Positions 25,351-34,069 of a stretch of DNA of 64,000 bases are shown in pieces (position 1 is the first letter of the stretch; every line of letters begins with the position of its first letter). The DNA comes from DATFDN01 sp963818885 (GTDB lineage Bacteria > Pseudomonadota > Alphaproteobacteria > Acetobacterales > Acetobacteraceae), in contig CAWFTP010000002.1 in assembly GCA_963818885.1 (NCBI GenBank), forward strand, positions 62,001 to 126,000, written 5' to 3'. A program made the position numbers and the translations under genes. The notes beneath the pieces were generated by a model, which searched no databases, was not told the DNA's origin, and worked only from the letters and a program-made list of their open reading frames with translations.

Positions 25351-25872
25351 CTATCTCCCCAGCAGCTCCTGATACACTCTCAGCGCCTCCGCGTTGAAGC
25401 AGGCGAAGACGACGCGCTCGATCTCGTTCGCCTCTTCCAGCTCTGCGCTGGTCTCGTCCACGGCGATGCGCGCGGCCTGTGCCAGCGGATAGCCGTACAC
25501 GCCGCAGCTGATCGCCGGAAAGGCGATGCTGCGCACGCCGTTCTCGCGCGCGAGCCGCAGGCTCTCACGATAGCAGCTCGCGAGCAGCGCGGGCTCCCCG
25601 CGCGTGCCGCCGTGCCAGACCGGCCCGACCGTATGGATAACGTAGCGGGCGGGCAAGCGATGGCCGCCGGTGATGCGCGCCTCGCCCGTCGGGCACCCGC
25701 CGATCGCGCGGCACTCGGCGAGCAGGCCGGGCCCGGCGGCGCGGTGGATCGCCCCGTCCACACCGCCGCCGCCGAGCAAGGTTTCATTGGCGGCGTTGAC
25801 GATGGCATCCAGGTTCAGGCGAGTGATGTCGGCCTGCGCGGCCTCCAGGCGATCTGCTGCGCTCATCGCCAC
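25351..25872 (-). CDS. macrodomain protein (ADP-ribose hydrolase type)
   Basis: A 173-residue stand-alone macrodomain. The ADP-ribose-binding loops are NAANETLLGGGGVDGAIH (after DAIVNAANE) and ISCGVYGYPL. This is the YmdB/MacroD-like class that removes O-acetyl-ADP-ribose or mono-ADP-ribose from proteins. Catalytic-type Asn and Asp residues of that class are present in the first loop. It is 15 bases from the outer-membrane protein gene and 13 from the CocE-type gene, so it may share a transcript with the latter. Confidence 0.93.
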   Translation of the reverse strand: MAMSAADRLEAAQADITRLNLDAIVNAANETLLGGGGVDGAIHRAAGPGLLAECRAIGGCPTGEARITGGHRLPARYVIHTVGPVWHGGTRGEPALLASCYRESLRLARENGVRSIAFPAISCGVYGYPLAQAARIAVDETSAELEEANEIERVVFACFNAEALRVYQELLGR

Positions 25873-25886
25873 AGGTTAGCGCAGTC

Positions 25887-27140
25887 TCAGAAGCCGATCA
25901 CCACATCCGCCGCCAGGGTCACGGCATTGTTGGTGGTGCCGGCATTGAATGGCGGCCGCGCGAAGGCGTGGTCCCATCGTATCTCCGGGCGCAGCATGAA
26001 ATTGGCGATCGGCCGTGGCATGGCGGGCTTGTAGGTCACGCCGAGGGTGAGCTCGGTGTAGGTGTTCTGGCCGTACGATTTCACGAAGGGCGCGGGGCGG
26101 CCGGCGAGGACCTTGATCGGATCGAACACACCGGGGAAGGCCGCGACGTAGAAACCGTTGTCATCGCGATAGACTTCCGCCCGGCCGTTCAGCACCAGCT
26201 TATCCGACAGCGCGTAGGAGACGTACTGCGCGACGCCAAATCCGTTCGCCTTGAAGAAGTTGTCATGTACGAGGTTCGCCTCGGTGGTCAGTGTAAGCCT
26301 CGAGGTGGCTTTGTACCCAACCACGATGTCATTGTAGTAGCGCATGTATCCGTCCGCGCCGGGCACGGTCAGCGTCGGGTTCTCCGGCCCGAAATGCGTG
26401 AGCGCCAGGATGGTCAGATTGCCGCCCATCAGCGTGACGTTGGCGCCCAGCAGGCCGGCCGGCGCGGAGTTGTTGTCGCCGGGACCAAGCGTGGTGTTGG
26501 TGCCGGAATCCATGCCGCCATAAAGGTCCACCATATCGCTGTAGTGCACGACCGCGAGGCCGCCGGTGTGCTTCAGCGGCAGGCCGAAATTGAAGATGTA
26601 GGAATGGGTGTAGAACGGGTTGGTCGAGGGATCGATCGTCTCGTAACCGAGCGGCGTGGGATATTCGCCGACCTTCAGGTCGATGCCGCCCTTCACGATA
26701 TAGGGCAGGTGCACCTGCACGTTCGCATTGACGATATCGAGCTGATAGCGACTGGCGGTCAGGTAGTCGAGCTGGCCGAGGAATTTCGTGTAGCGCGCAT
26801 CCGTTCCGTAGAGGAACTGCAGGTCGAAGCCAAAATTGACCCGCGATGATTTTGAATCGATCGGCTTCTGCGCGGTAAGCAGGAGCTGGTTCATCATCAC
26901 CTGATTGGCGCGATCGGTGAACAGGTGGCCGAAATTGAGGAAGTCGGCCGGCCCCATCGGTGCCCCGGTGATCCCGACCTCGGCCTGCGCATTGAGTTGA
27001 ATCCCGTAGATCTGGAACGAGGACGGGGCGGCGGCCGGCGCCGGTGCCGGCGATACGGGAGTCGCCTGACCGAACGCGCGAGCGGCGGCGATCAGGCAAA
27101 GGCCCAGCGCGACGGCCGGTCTGGCCGACAAAGCAGGCAT
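25887..27140 (-). CDS. outer-membrane beta-barrel protein (BBP2-type porin-like)
   Basis: A 417-residue outer-membrane protein. The signal peptide ends near AFGQA, followed by an Ala/Pro linker and alternating amphipathic beta strands ending in the C-terminal Phe (ADVVIGF), the usual barrel-assembly signal. Segments such as GEYPTPLGYETIDPSTNPFYTHS resemble the putative outer-membrane BBP2/DUF1597 proteins. The ATG at 27140 has GGAG upstream; an earlier in-frame ATG would add a basic non-signal leader. It lies downstream of amtB on the same strand and might be nitrogen-linked, but that is only inference from position. Confidence 0.85.
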   Translation of the reverse strand: MPALSARPAVALGLCLIAAARAFGQATPVSPAPAPAAAPSSFQIYGIQLNAQAEVGITGAPMGPADFLNFGHLFTDRANQVMMNQLLLTAQKPIDSKSSRVNFGFDLQFLYGTDARYTKFLGQLDYLTASRYQLDIVNANVQVHLPYIVKGGIDLKVGEYPTPLGYETIDPSTNPFYTHSYIFNFGLPLKHTGGLAVVHYSDMVDLYGGMDSGTNTTLGPGDNNSAPAGLLGANVTLMGGNLTILALTHFGPENPTLTVPGADGYMRYYNDIVVGYKATSRLTLTTEANLVHDNFFKANGFGVAQYVSYALSDKLVLNGRAEVYRDDNGFYVAAFPGVFDPIKVLAGRPAPFVKSYGQNTYTELTLGVTYKPAMPRPIANFMLRPEIRWDHAFARPPFNAGTTNNAVTLAADVVIGF

Positions 27141-27196
27141 GGCTTGGCTCCGGATATGGGGGGGAAAGGGGCGCCGTTCGCCGGCGCCCCGCGCGC

Positions 27197-28567
27197 CTAT
27201 TGGAAGATCTGCTCGCCGTGCAGCACGAGGTCGAGGCCCTCGCGTTCCTCCTCCCGCTCGACCCGCAGACCGACGAGCCAATTGGTGATCATCAGGATCA
27301 CGAAGGTCATGACGCCGCTGTAGATCAGCGTGGTCAGGACCGCGATCACCTGGCTCTCGAATTGCGCCAAGCCGCCGATATTGACGCCCTGTGGGGACGC
27401 GGCCGTCGCGGTCAACGGGCCATAGGCAAACACACCGGTCAGCAGCGCGCCGATGATGCCGCCGACACCGTGCACGCCGAATGCGTCAAGGCTGTCGTCA
27501 TAGCCCAGCATGTGCTTGAGGCTGGTCGCCGCCCAGAAGCAGCCGGCGCCGGCCACGATGCCGATCAGAAGCGCGGGGCCGGGCAGCACGAATCCCGATG
27601 CGGGCGTGATCGCCACCAGTCCGGCGACCGCGCCGGAGGCAATGCCGAGGACCGAGGGTTTGCCCTTGGTAGCCCATTCGACGAACACCCATGACAGCGC
27701 CGCCGCCGCCGTCGCGATCTGGGTGACCGCCATCGCCATGCCGGCGCGTCCATTCGCCCCGACGGCGGAGCCCGCATTGAAGCCGAACCAGCCGACCCAG
27801 AGCATGGAGGCGCCGATCAAGGCGAACGACACGTTGTACGGCGCCATGTTGTCGTGCCCGTAGCCGAGGCGCTTGCCCAGCACCAGCGCGCACACCAGCC
27901 CGGCGATCCCGGCGTTGATGTGCACCACGGTCCCACCGGCGAAATCCGCCGCACCCGGAAGCCCCAGCACACCGGCACCGAGCCAGCCGGTCGCGCTCCA
28001 GACCCAGTGCGCGATCGGCGCATAGACCAGGATCGACCACATCGTCATGAAGATCAGCAACGCGCTGAATTTCAGCCGGTCCGCGAAGGCTCCGGCGATC
28101 AGTGCCGGCGTGATGATCGCGAATGTCATCTGAAACATCATGTAGACTGTCTCGGGGATCGTCGTCTGCGTCGCAGAATCGACGCCCGCTCCCAGCAGGA
28201 ACGGCTTGTCCCAGTTGGCGCCGAAGCCCTGCAGGAAGAACCGCGAGAGGTCGCCGACATAGGGCGTACCGTTGGTGAAGGCAAGACTGTAGCCGATCAC
28301 CATCCAGGCGATCGTCACCACGCAACAGACAGTGAAGGACTGCATCATGGTGGCCAGCATATTCTTGCGCCGGACCATGCCGCCGTAGAACATCGCGAGG
28401 CCGGGGATCGTCATCATGAGCACCAACGCGGTGCTCGCGAGCATCCAGGCAGTGTCGCCGGAGTCAATCTTGGGTGCGGGATCGGCCGCGGCGGCCGGGG
28501 CGATCGCCCACACACCGGCAAGGATCGCGCCCAGCAGGCCGGCGCGGAGAGATCTTGTTCTCATCAT
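27197..28567 (-). CDS. amtB: ammonium transporter AmtB
   Basis: A 456-residue ammonium channel with a cleavable signal peptide followed by eleven membrane helices. Signature segments include DFAGGTVVHINAGIAGLV, the first pore His in IAHWVWSATGW and the second in FGVHGVGGIIG, and LGYDDSLDAFG. It conducts ammonia/ammonium across the inner membrane and is blocked by uncharged PII protein. The start at 28567 (MM) follows a GAGAGGGA region. It is 25 bases downstream of the PII gene, forming the conserved glnK-amtB operon. Confidence 0.96.
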   Translation of the reverse strand: MMRTRSLRAGLLGAILAGVWAIAPAAAADPAPKIDSGDTAWMLASTALVLMMTIPGLAMFYGGMVRRKNMLATMMQSFTVCCVVTIAWMVIGYSLAFTNGTPYVGDLSRFFLQGFGANWDKPFLLGAGVDSATQTTIPETVYMMFQMTFAIITPALIAGAFADRLKFSALLIFMTMWSILVYAPIAHWVWSATGWLGAGVLGLPGAADFAGGTVVHINAGIAGLVCALVLGKRLGYGHDNMAPYNVSFALIGASMLWVGWFGFNAGSAVGANGRAGMAMAVTQIATAAAALSWVFVEWATKGKPSVLGIASGAVAGLVAITPASGFVLPGPALLIGIVAGAGCFWAATSLKHMLGYDDSLDAFGVHGVGGIIGALLTGVFAYGPLTATAASPQGVNIGGLAQFESQVIAVLTTLIYSGVMTFVILMITNWLVGLRVEREEEREGLDLVLHGEQIFQ

Positions 28568-28592
28568 GATACGATGTCCCTCTCGGCGCCGC

Positions 28593-28931
28593 TCAAAGGG
28601 CTGCCATGTCGGTTTCGCCCGTCCGGATCCGCACCGCGCGCTGCATGTCGAGGACGAAGATCTTGCCATCGCCGATCTTTCCCGTATGGGCGGCGCGCAT
28701 GATCGCCTCCACGACCTGGTCGGCGAGTTCGCTGGGCACCGCGACCTCCACCTTGACCTTGGGGAGGAAGCTCACGTGGTATTCCGCCCCGCGATAGATT
28801 TCGGTCTGACCCTTTTGCCGTCCAAATCCCTTCACCTCCGAGACCGTGAGTCCCTGCACGCCCAGCGGCGTCAGTGCCTCGCGCACCTCGTCGAGCTTGA
28901 AGGGCTTGATGATGGCCATGATGAGCTTCAT
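28593..28931 (-). CDS. glnK: nitrogen regulatory protein PII (GlnK)
   Basis: A 112-residue PII protein. The start MKLIMAIIKPFKLDEVREAL and the T-loop with the uridylylation Tyr51 (RGAEYHVSF) are intact. The B and C loops (TGKIGDGKIFV, VRIRTGETD) bind ATP and 2-oxoglutarate. Placement directly before amtB marks it as GlnK, which gates the channel in response to nitrogen status. The ATG at 28931 fits the invariant family N-terminus; the frame is open a few codons upstream. A sigma-54-like promoter lies about 60 bases upstream. Confidence 0.95.
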   Translation of the reverse strand: MKLIMAIIKPFKLDEVREALTPLGVQGLTVSEVKGFGRQKGQTEIYRGAEYHVSFLPKVKVEVAVPSELADQVVEAIMRAAHTGKIGDGKIFVLDMQRAVRIRTGETDMAAL

Positions 28932-28990
28932 CGCCCGCACCCTGCTCCCGCGCCGGTCGGCCCGGTTCGGGCCGCCTCTGTGAGGGACCC

Positions 28991-29010
28991 TTCAAGACGC
29001 GTGCCAATGC
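28991..29010 (-). promoter_or_regulatory. possible sigma-54 promoter of glnK-amtB
   Basis: On the minus strand the sequence reads TTGGCACG, four bases, then TTGAA. The -24 element matches the RpoN consensus completely. The -12 element has TTGAA instead of TTGCA, so the usually invariant GC is altered. The distance to the glnK start (about 60 bases) and known NtrC/RpoN control of glnK-amtB in other proteobacteria support it. I found no clear NtrC site upstream. Confidence 0.45.
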
Positions 29011-29122
29011 TGCCCGCCTTGGCGAATGTCAGATGTGTCCCGAATCTGCCTGCAAAATGGGCGGGTGTTGCGCATTTGGCTGGCGTTGCGAACGTCTTCA
29101 CGCGACCGACCTGGTCGGGCGC

Positions 29123-30098
29123 GTGAAGAAAAGCGCTGTCATCCTCGGTCTGCTCGGGGTCGGGCTTGCCATCGGGTTGGTCGTGTCGCTCGGCGCCGGC
29201 AAGATCGTGCGATCGGTCGTGGCGATCGGCTGGACCGGCCTCGCCATCCTCATCGCCTGGCAGCTTGCGCTCTACCTCGTGCTCGCGCTCGCCTGGGGCC
29301 GGGTCTGTCCCGGCGCCGGCTTTCTCGGCCTTGTATGGGGTCGGCTCGTCCGTGAGGGCGGAGCGAACGTCCTACCGTTTTCCGAGATCGGCGGGCTCGT
29401 CTTCGGCGCCCGCGCGCTCAACTTGGCCGGCGTGGCCTGGGAGCGCGCCGTTGCCTCAAGCCTCGCCGACGTGGTCGCCGAGTTCGCGGGGGAGATCCCG
29501 TTCATTCTGTTCGGCCTTGCGGTGCTCCTCGCCCGCGGAGCCGAACTCCTCGCTTATGATCCCGCTGGTGGTCGGGCTCGCCCTGCTGACGGCGGGCGCG
29601 ACCGCACTCGTCTGGGCAGAGCGCCATATCGGGCGGTTGTTTCACGCCATCGGCCGGCGCGTGGGCGCACGGTGGACGCGCAGCGCCGAGCACGAAGCAG
29701 CGGTAATCCAAGAGGATCTCGAAAACGTCCTTGGCGAACCCCGCCGGATCGGCGTCGCGTCAGGCATCCATTTCGCCGGCTGGATCGGCGGTGGGGTGAC
29801 GGTATGGCTGGCATACACGCTGCTCGGCGGGCATATCAGCCCCGCAGATGCTATTGCCGTTGAGGGGCTGCTATCCGGTGCGCTCGCCATGGCTTTTTTG
29901 GTGCCGGGAGCGCTTGGGGTACAGGAGGCGTCCTACGTGCTGATTGGCCAGGCCTTCGGCATGCCGGCCGAGCTCTCCATCGGGCTGTCGCTGCTGCGGC
30001 GCGCCCGCAATATCATCATTGGCGTTCCCGCGCTGATCGCGTGGCAGATCGCCGAGGCGCGCGCGTTGCGGCGGACGGGGACGGAGGGGCACGCATGA
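29123..30098 (+). pseudogene. HpnL-like (LPG-synthase TM domain) membrane protein, frameshifted
   Basis: The first frame, with GTG start at 29123, gives helices and the block PFSEIGGLVFGARALNLAG followed by SSLADVVAEFAGEIPFILFG. The second frame gives AIAVEGLLSGALAMAFLVPGALGVQEA and LLRRARNIIIG. These are ordered blocks of lysylphosphatidylglycerol-synthase-type transmembrane proteins, closest in pattern to hopanoid-associated HpnL. The frames meet at about 29500-29565 and join on removing one base. The protein would have seven to eight helices. Its stop overlaps the flavoprotein start by 4 bases. HpnL function is not settled; lipid flipping is a common proposal. Confidence 0.7.
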
Positions 30099-30625
30099 GC
30101 GGGAGCGATACGTTCGAGGTCGCCTACCTCGTGCTGAGCGGCACCACCGCCGCAGCACGCACCCCAGAGATTCTTCGCGGCCTCGTCGCGCTCGGCTTCC
30201 CGACCGTCATCGCAATTCCGACCCCCAATGCCGCTCGCGTCATCGCGGGGCGGGAGCTTGCCGATGTCGAGGGCGTCCGGGTCGTCGAATCCTATTTCGA
30301 TCGTGCGATCCGTCCGCGTCCGCCGCGCGGCGTGGTACTGTTTGCGCCATGCAGCTTCAACTCGCTCAACAAGCTAACCCACGGCATCGCTGACAATCTC
30401 GCTCTTTCGGTGGTTGCGGAGGCGATCGGGCGAGGGACGCCGGTGGTCGTCGCCCCGTCGCTCAACCAGCCACTTCTGGAGCATCCCCAAGCGCGAGCCT
30501 CGCTCACGACGCTGCCCACATGGGGTGTGAGCGTGGTGCCCCCGCTCGACGAGGGCGACGGGCCACGCCTCGCGCCCACCACGCAACTCCTTGACGCCGT
30601 CCGGCCTTACGTCGTGCGGCGCTGA
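30095..30625 (+). CDS. flavoprotein-family (Dfp/PPCDC-like) protein
   Basis: A 176-residue Rossmann-like protein resembling the flavoprotein domain of phosphopantothenoylcysteine decarboxylases and UbiX-type enzymes. It has LVLSGTTAAARTPEILRGL at the start, GVVLFAPCSFNSLNKLTHGIADNLA in the FMN-binding region (shown in parts: APCSFNS, KLTHGIADN), and PVVVAPSLNQPL near the substrate flap. The usual HFCD-type His motif is not evident, so it may bind FMN without being a decarboxylase. It is translationally coupled to the HpnL-like gene. Function unknown. Confidence 0.75.
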   Translation: MSGSDTFEVAYLVLSGTTAAARTPEILRGLVALGFPTVIAIPTPNAARVIAGRELADVEGVRVVESYFDRAIRPRPPRGVVLFAPCSFNSLNKLTHGIADNLALSVVAEAIGRGTPVVVAPSLNQPLLEHPQARASLTTLPTWGVSVVPPLDEGDGPRLAPTTQLLDAVRPYVVRR

Positions 30626-30679
30626 CGCGGCGCTTGTCCGTGCCCCCGCAGCGGCGCTAGGCACGCGGAGGAGATCTTC

Positions 30680-32215
30680 ATGGCGCAGGCAATTCGCCCG
30701 GTAATGCTGCTGGTGCTCGACGGGTTCGGCTGGCGCGAGGAGTCCGCGGACAATGCCGTGCGCCTCGCGCGCAAGCCGAATTTTGACCGGCTCTGGGGCG
30801 CCTGCCCGCACGCTTTCCTGCGGGCCTCGGGCACCGATGTCGGGCTGCCGGAGGGACAGATCGGCAATTCGGAGGTCGGCCACCTCAATATCGGCGCCGG
30901 GCGCGTGGTGACGCAGGACCTGCCGCGAATCAGCCAAGCCTTCGCGAAGGGCGAGGTCGCGGACTCACCGGTACTCGCCTCCTTTGTCGGCAAACTGAAG
31001 GCATCCAAAGGCACCTGCCACCTTATAGGGCTCGTCTCGCCTGGCGGCGTGCATTCGCATCAGGATCACGCCGCGGCACTCGCCCGATTGCTGGACGAGG
31101 CCGGTGTGCCATCCGTCCTGCACGCCTTCACGGACGGGCGCGACACACCGCCGCGTTCTGGTGCCGACGACCTTGCCAGGCTGGCGCAGGCGCTGCCGAA
31201 AGGCGTGCCGATCGGCACCGTTTGCGGCCGCTATTTCGCGATGGACCGCGACAAGCGATGGGACCGGGTGAGCCGCGCCTACGCGCTGCTGACGAAGGGG
31301 AAGGGGGCGCGCTTTCCGACCGCCAAAGCGGCGATGGAGGACTCCTACGCGCACGACCGCACGGACGAGTTCGTCGAGCCCGCGGTGATCGGCGACTACC
31401 AGGGAATGAAGGACGGCGACGGCGTTCTGTGCTTCAACTTCCGCGCCGATCGCGTGCGCGAGATCCTTGGCGCGCTACTCGATCCCGACTTCGACGGTTT
31501 TGCGCGCCCTCGCATCATTCGCTTCGCCGCCGCGCTCGGCATGACGGAGTACAGCACCGAGCTCGACAAGCTTCTGGACGTATTGTTTCCGCCGGAACGG
31601 CTGTCCAATGTATTGGGCGCGGTCACCGCGGCGGCCGGACGCACCCAGCTTCGCGCGGCGGAGACCGAGAAATACGCCCACGTCACCTATTTCTTGAACG
31701 GCGGCCGTGAGGAGCCTTTCACAGGCGAGGAGCGGATCATGGTTCCCTCTCCCAAAGTCGCCACCTACGACCTACAGCCGGAGATGTCGGCTCCGGAGCT
31801 GACTGATCGGGCGGTGGCGGCGATCGACTCCGGCAAATACGATTTGATTGTCCTGAACTACGCCAATCCCGACATGGTCGGCCACACCGGCAGCCTGCCC
31901 GCCGCGATCAAGGCGGTGGAGGCGGTGGACACCGGGCTTGGCCGAATCGCCAAATCGGTGCGCGCGCGGGGCGGCGCGCTGATCGTTACCGCCGATCATG
32001 GCAATTGCGAGCTGATGCGCGATCCCGTTACCGGCGGCCCGCATACCGCGCATACCACCAACCTCGTCCCGGTGCTGCTGATGGGAGGCGAGGCCAAGGC
32101 GCTGCATGACGGACGCCTCGCCGACCTTGCGCCCACGATGCTCGCGCTCATGGGTCTGCCTCAGCCCAAGGAGATGACCGGGCATTCGCTCGCCGATGCG
32201 ACGCCGCACGGCTAG
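30680..32215 (+). CDS. gpmI: 2,3-bisphosphoglycerate-independent phosphoglycerate mutase
   Basis: A 511-residue enzyme interconverting 3- and 2-phosphoglycerate. The alkaline-phosphatase-type metal sites are D14 (LLVLDGFGWRE), the phosphorylated S64 (QIGNSEVGHLNIGAGR), the late NPDMVGHTG, and TADHGNCE with HTAHTTN. The length and Mn2+ ligands are standard. GGAGGAG-like sequence precedes the ATG. Its last 20 bases overlap the start of the EnvC-like gene, so the two are co-translated. Confidence 0.97.
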   Translation: MAQAIRPVMLLVLDGFGWREESADNAVRLARKPNFDRLWGACPHAFLRASGTDVGLPEGQIGNSEVGHLNIGAGRVVTQDLPRISQAFAKGEVADSPVLASFVGKLKASKGTCHLIGLVSPGGVHSHQDHAAALARLLDEAGVPSVLHAFTDGRDTPPRSGADDLARLAQALPKGVPIGTVCGRYFAMDRDKRWDRVSRAYALLTKGKGARFPTAKAAMEDSYAHDRTDEFVEPAVIGDYQGMKDGDGVLCFNFRADRVREILGALLDPDFDGFARPRIIRFAAALGMTEYSTELDKLLDVLFPPERLSNVLGAVTAAAGRTQLRAAETEKYAHVTYFLNGGREEPFTGEERIMVPSPKVATYDLQPEMSAPELTDRAVAAIDSGKYDLIVLNYANPDMVGHTGSLPAAIKAVEAVDTGLGRIAKSVRARGGALIVTADHGNCELMRDPVTGGPHTAHTTNLVPVLLMGGEAKALHDGRLADLAPTMLALMGLPQPKEMTGHSLADATPHG

Positions 32216-33386
32216 ACTGTTGGTTCTGCTGCTGCTGGCAGCCGCCGCGCCGTCGCAATCGGAAGACGCACGCCGCCAGGCCGAGGCCGCGGAGACGGCG
32301 CGGAAGGCGGCGCTCGCCGCGCGCGACGCGGCCTCGGCGCGGGCGGCGAAAGCGGCCCAAGCCGGGGCATCGCTCGCCGCCGAGCGGACGCGGGCAACCG
32401 CGAAGCTCAGCGCGGCGGAGGCGACGACCTTGCAATCGGCCGACCGGCTGGCGGACCTCACCCGAGATCAGCAAGTGGCGCAGGAGCGGCTTGACGCACG
32501 TGCCGCCGCGCTTGCCCCGCTGCTGCCACTGATCGAACGGCTGTCGCTCTATCCAGCCGAGACTCTGCTCGCCGTGCCAGGATCAACCGATGATGCGATC
32601 CGCGGATTGCTCGTGCTGCGCGGCGTTTCGCGGCAGCTGGAAGTGGAGGCGGCGGCGCTGCGGGCTGAACAAGCCGAGCTGGTCGCCGCCCGTGCCGTGA
32701 TCGCGGCGGAGATGCCCCGGCTTGCCGCGGCCGAGCGCGCCCAGCAAGAGGCGGCGCGCGAACTCGATCGGCAGATCGATGTGACGGATGCGGACCGACG
32801 CCAGGCTGAGGCGCAGTCGGCGGCCAATGATCGCCGCGCCACCGAACTCGCCGTCCGCTCCGAGAATCTACGTGCCCTGGTGGCGAGCCTCGACGCGCAG
32901 CGGCGTGCGCTGGAGCAACGCGAGCGACAGAACTCGAGAACTAGCCGGCGCGGACATGCCGCCTCCCCGCCGGAGGACGATGGGCCGGTGCGCGGTTCGG
33001 CCGGTCCCCTGCTGGTACCGGTCACCGGCACGGTGGTCCGATCCTGGGGCGCGCCAACCGATGCCGGGCCGGCGGCCGGCGTTTCCTACCGCGCCGCGCC
33101 GAACGCACAGGTGCTCGCGCCATGCAATGGCAGGGTGGCCTTTGCCGCGCCGTTCCGCAGCTACGGCAAACTGATCATCGTGGACTGCGGCAGCGCGATG
33201 ACGGCGGTCCTCGCCGGTCTCGCCCGGCTCCACGTGGGCGCCGGCCAAAGCGTGCACCGCGGCGACGCGGTGGGTGCGATGCCCGACTGGAACCCGGCCA
33301 ACCAGGGCGACCGCCCCACTCTCTACGTCGAGCTGCGGCGCAAGGGCGAGCCGGTGAACCCGATGACGCTGATGAACGCGAGTTAG
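32196..33386 (+). CDS. murein hydrolase activator, EnvC/LytM family
   Basis: A 396-residue exported protein with a short signal peptide, a long Ala/Arg/Glu-rich coiled coil (about residues 22-235) and a C-terminal LytM (M23) domain. Active M23 enzymes need H-x3-D and H-x-H zinc ligands. Here the first is replaced (GVSYRAAPNAQV) and the last is missing (SAMTAVLAGL), so the domain is degenerate like E. coli EnvC, which activates cell-division amidases rather than cutting murein itself. No amidase gene is in this window. The start overlaps gpmI by 20 bases, an arrangement seen in other alphaproteobacteria. Confidence 0.88.
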   Translation: MRRRTARLLVLLLLAAAAPSQSEDARRQAEAAETARKAALAARDAASARAAKAAQAGASLAAERTRATAKLSAAEATTLQSADRLADLTRDQQVAQERLDARAAALAPLLPLIERLSLYPAETLLAVPGSTDDAIRGLLVLRGVSRQLEVEAAALRAEQAELVAARAVIAAEMPRLAAAERAQQEAARELDRQIDVTDADRRQAEAQSAANDRRATELAVRSENLRALVASLDAQRRALEQRERQNSRTSRRGHAASPPEDDGPVRGSAGPLLVPVTGTVVRSWGAPTDAGPAAGVSYRAAPNAQVLAPCNGRVAFAAPFRSYGKLIIVDCGSAMTAVLAGLARLHVGAGQSVHRGDAVGAMPDWNPANQGDRPTLYVELRRKGEPVNPMTLMNAS

Positions 33387-33485
33387 AGGGCTCGGCTCGG
33401 ACCGGGCCTCCCTCCCCCGTTCGCCCTCCCGGAAGGACAGGAGGGTCGTCGGGACGCGCTGGGCGTCACTCGATCGTCACGCGTC

Positions 33486-33615
33486 ATGTACGCAAGCTCG
33501 CCCCTCGGAACGCGGCGATGTACGCAAACTCCCGCCCTCATCCGCGGCCGAGGTACGCAACTCACCCTCATCGTCGCCGCCAGATGTACGCACGCACCGG
33601 CCTTCGTGTACGCAT
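33486..33615. repeat. phased array of five GTACGC-core repeats
   Basis: Five near-identical 10-base blocks, consensus ATGTACGCAA, start at 33486, 33518, 33551, 33584 and 33606. Their spacings are 32, 33, 33 and 22 bases, close to three and two helical turns, so all blocks lie on one face of the DNA. The spacers are G+C-rich and poorly alike, apart from a loose TCATC/GCGGCCG similarity. The array occupies the gap between two convergent genes, EnvC-like (ends 33386) and SWIB (ends 33660). No other gene is convincing here. Confidence 0.8.
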
Positions 33616-33659
33616 TGAGCAGTGGCAAGGCGGTTCCTGCGGTCCGACCTAGCGGAGGC

Positions 33660-33983
33660 CTACTTCAGGTGCCGGGCAAGGTGCTTGTTCATCTCGAACA
33701 TCGTCACCTTGTCCTTGCCGAAGATCTTCCGGAGCTTGTCGTCGGCCAGGATTTCCCGCTTGTCGGACGGGTTCTGCAGATTGTGGCTGCGGATATAATC
33801 CCACATCTTGCTGACGACCTGCCCGCGCGACAGGGGCCCCGCGCCGACGATCGCGGCCAACTCCTCGGAAGGCTGCAGCGGCTGCTGGAGCGCGTTCGCC
33901 TTCGTCGACTTGGTGGCGGCCTTCGCAGCGGGCTTCGCGGCGGCCTTGGGGGCGGCTTTCTTCTTCGCGGCTGTCTTCGCCAT
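33660..33983 (-). CDS. SWIB/MDM2 (BAF60b) domain protein
   Basis: A 107-residue protein with a Lys/Ala-rich histone H1-like tail (AKKKAAPKAAAKPAAKAA) followed by a SWIB domain (LSRGQVVSKMWDYIRSHNLQ, DKLRKIFGKDKVTMFEMN). The eukaryotic domain is a protein-interaction module in chromatin remodelling. Bacterial copies are found in Chlamydiae, where one is fused to topoisomerase, and as small stand-alone proteins in many alphaproteobacteria, where a nucleoid role is suspected but not shown. The ATG at 33983 has GGAGAG upstream. The neighbouring phased repeat lies beyond its 3' end. Confidence 0.92.
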   Translation of the reverse strand: MAKTAAKKKAAPKAAAKPAAKAATKSTKANALQQPLQPSEELAAIVGAGPLSRGQVVSKMWDYIRSHNLQNPSDKREILADDKLRKIFGKDKVTMFEMNKHLARHLK

Positions 33984-34069
33984 CGGTTCTCTCCAGAACT
34001 GCGCGGGATCACGGGACCCAGCCTCTTTCCCCATAGCGTTCGGGACAATTCCGCGACAAGTGGTCTTTG

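Noticed and set aside
32196..33386. Active M23 endopeptidase
   Set aside because: The zinc-binding His and Asp residues of the LytM domain are replaced, so an amidase-activator role is the better call.
33486..33615. CRISPR-like array
   Set aside because: The repeated core is only about 10 bases, the last interval is shorter, and no cas gene is in the window.
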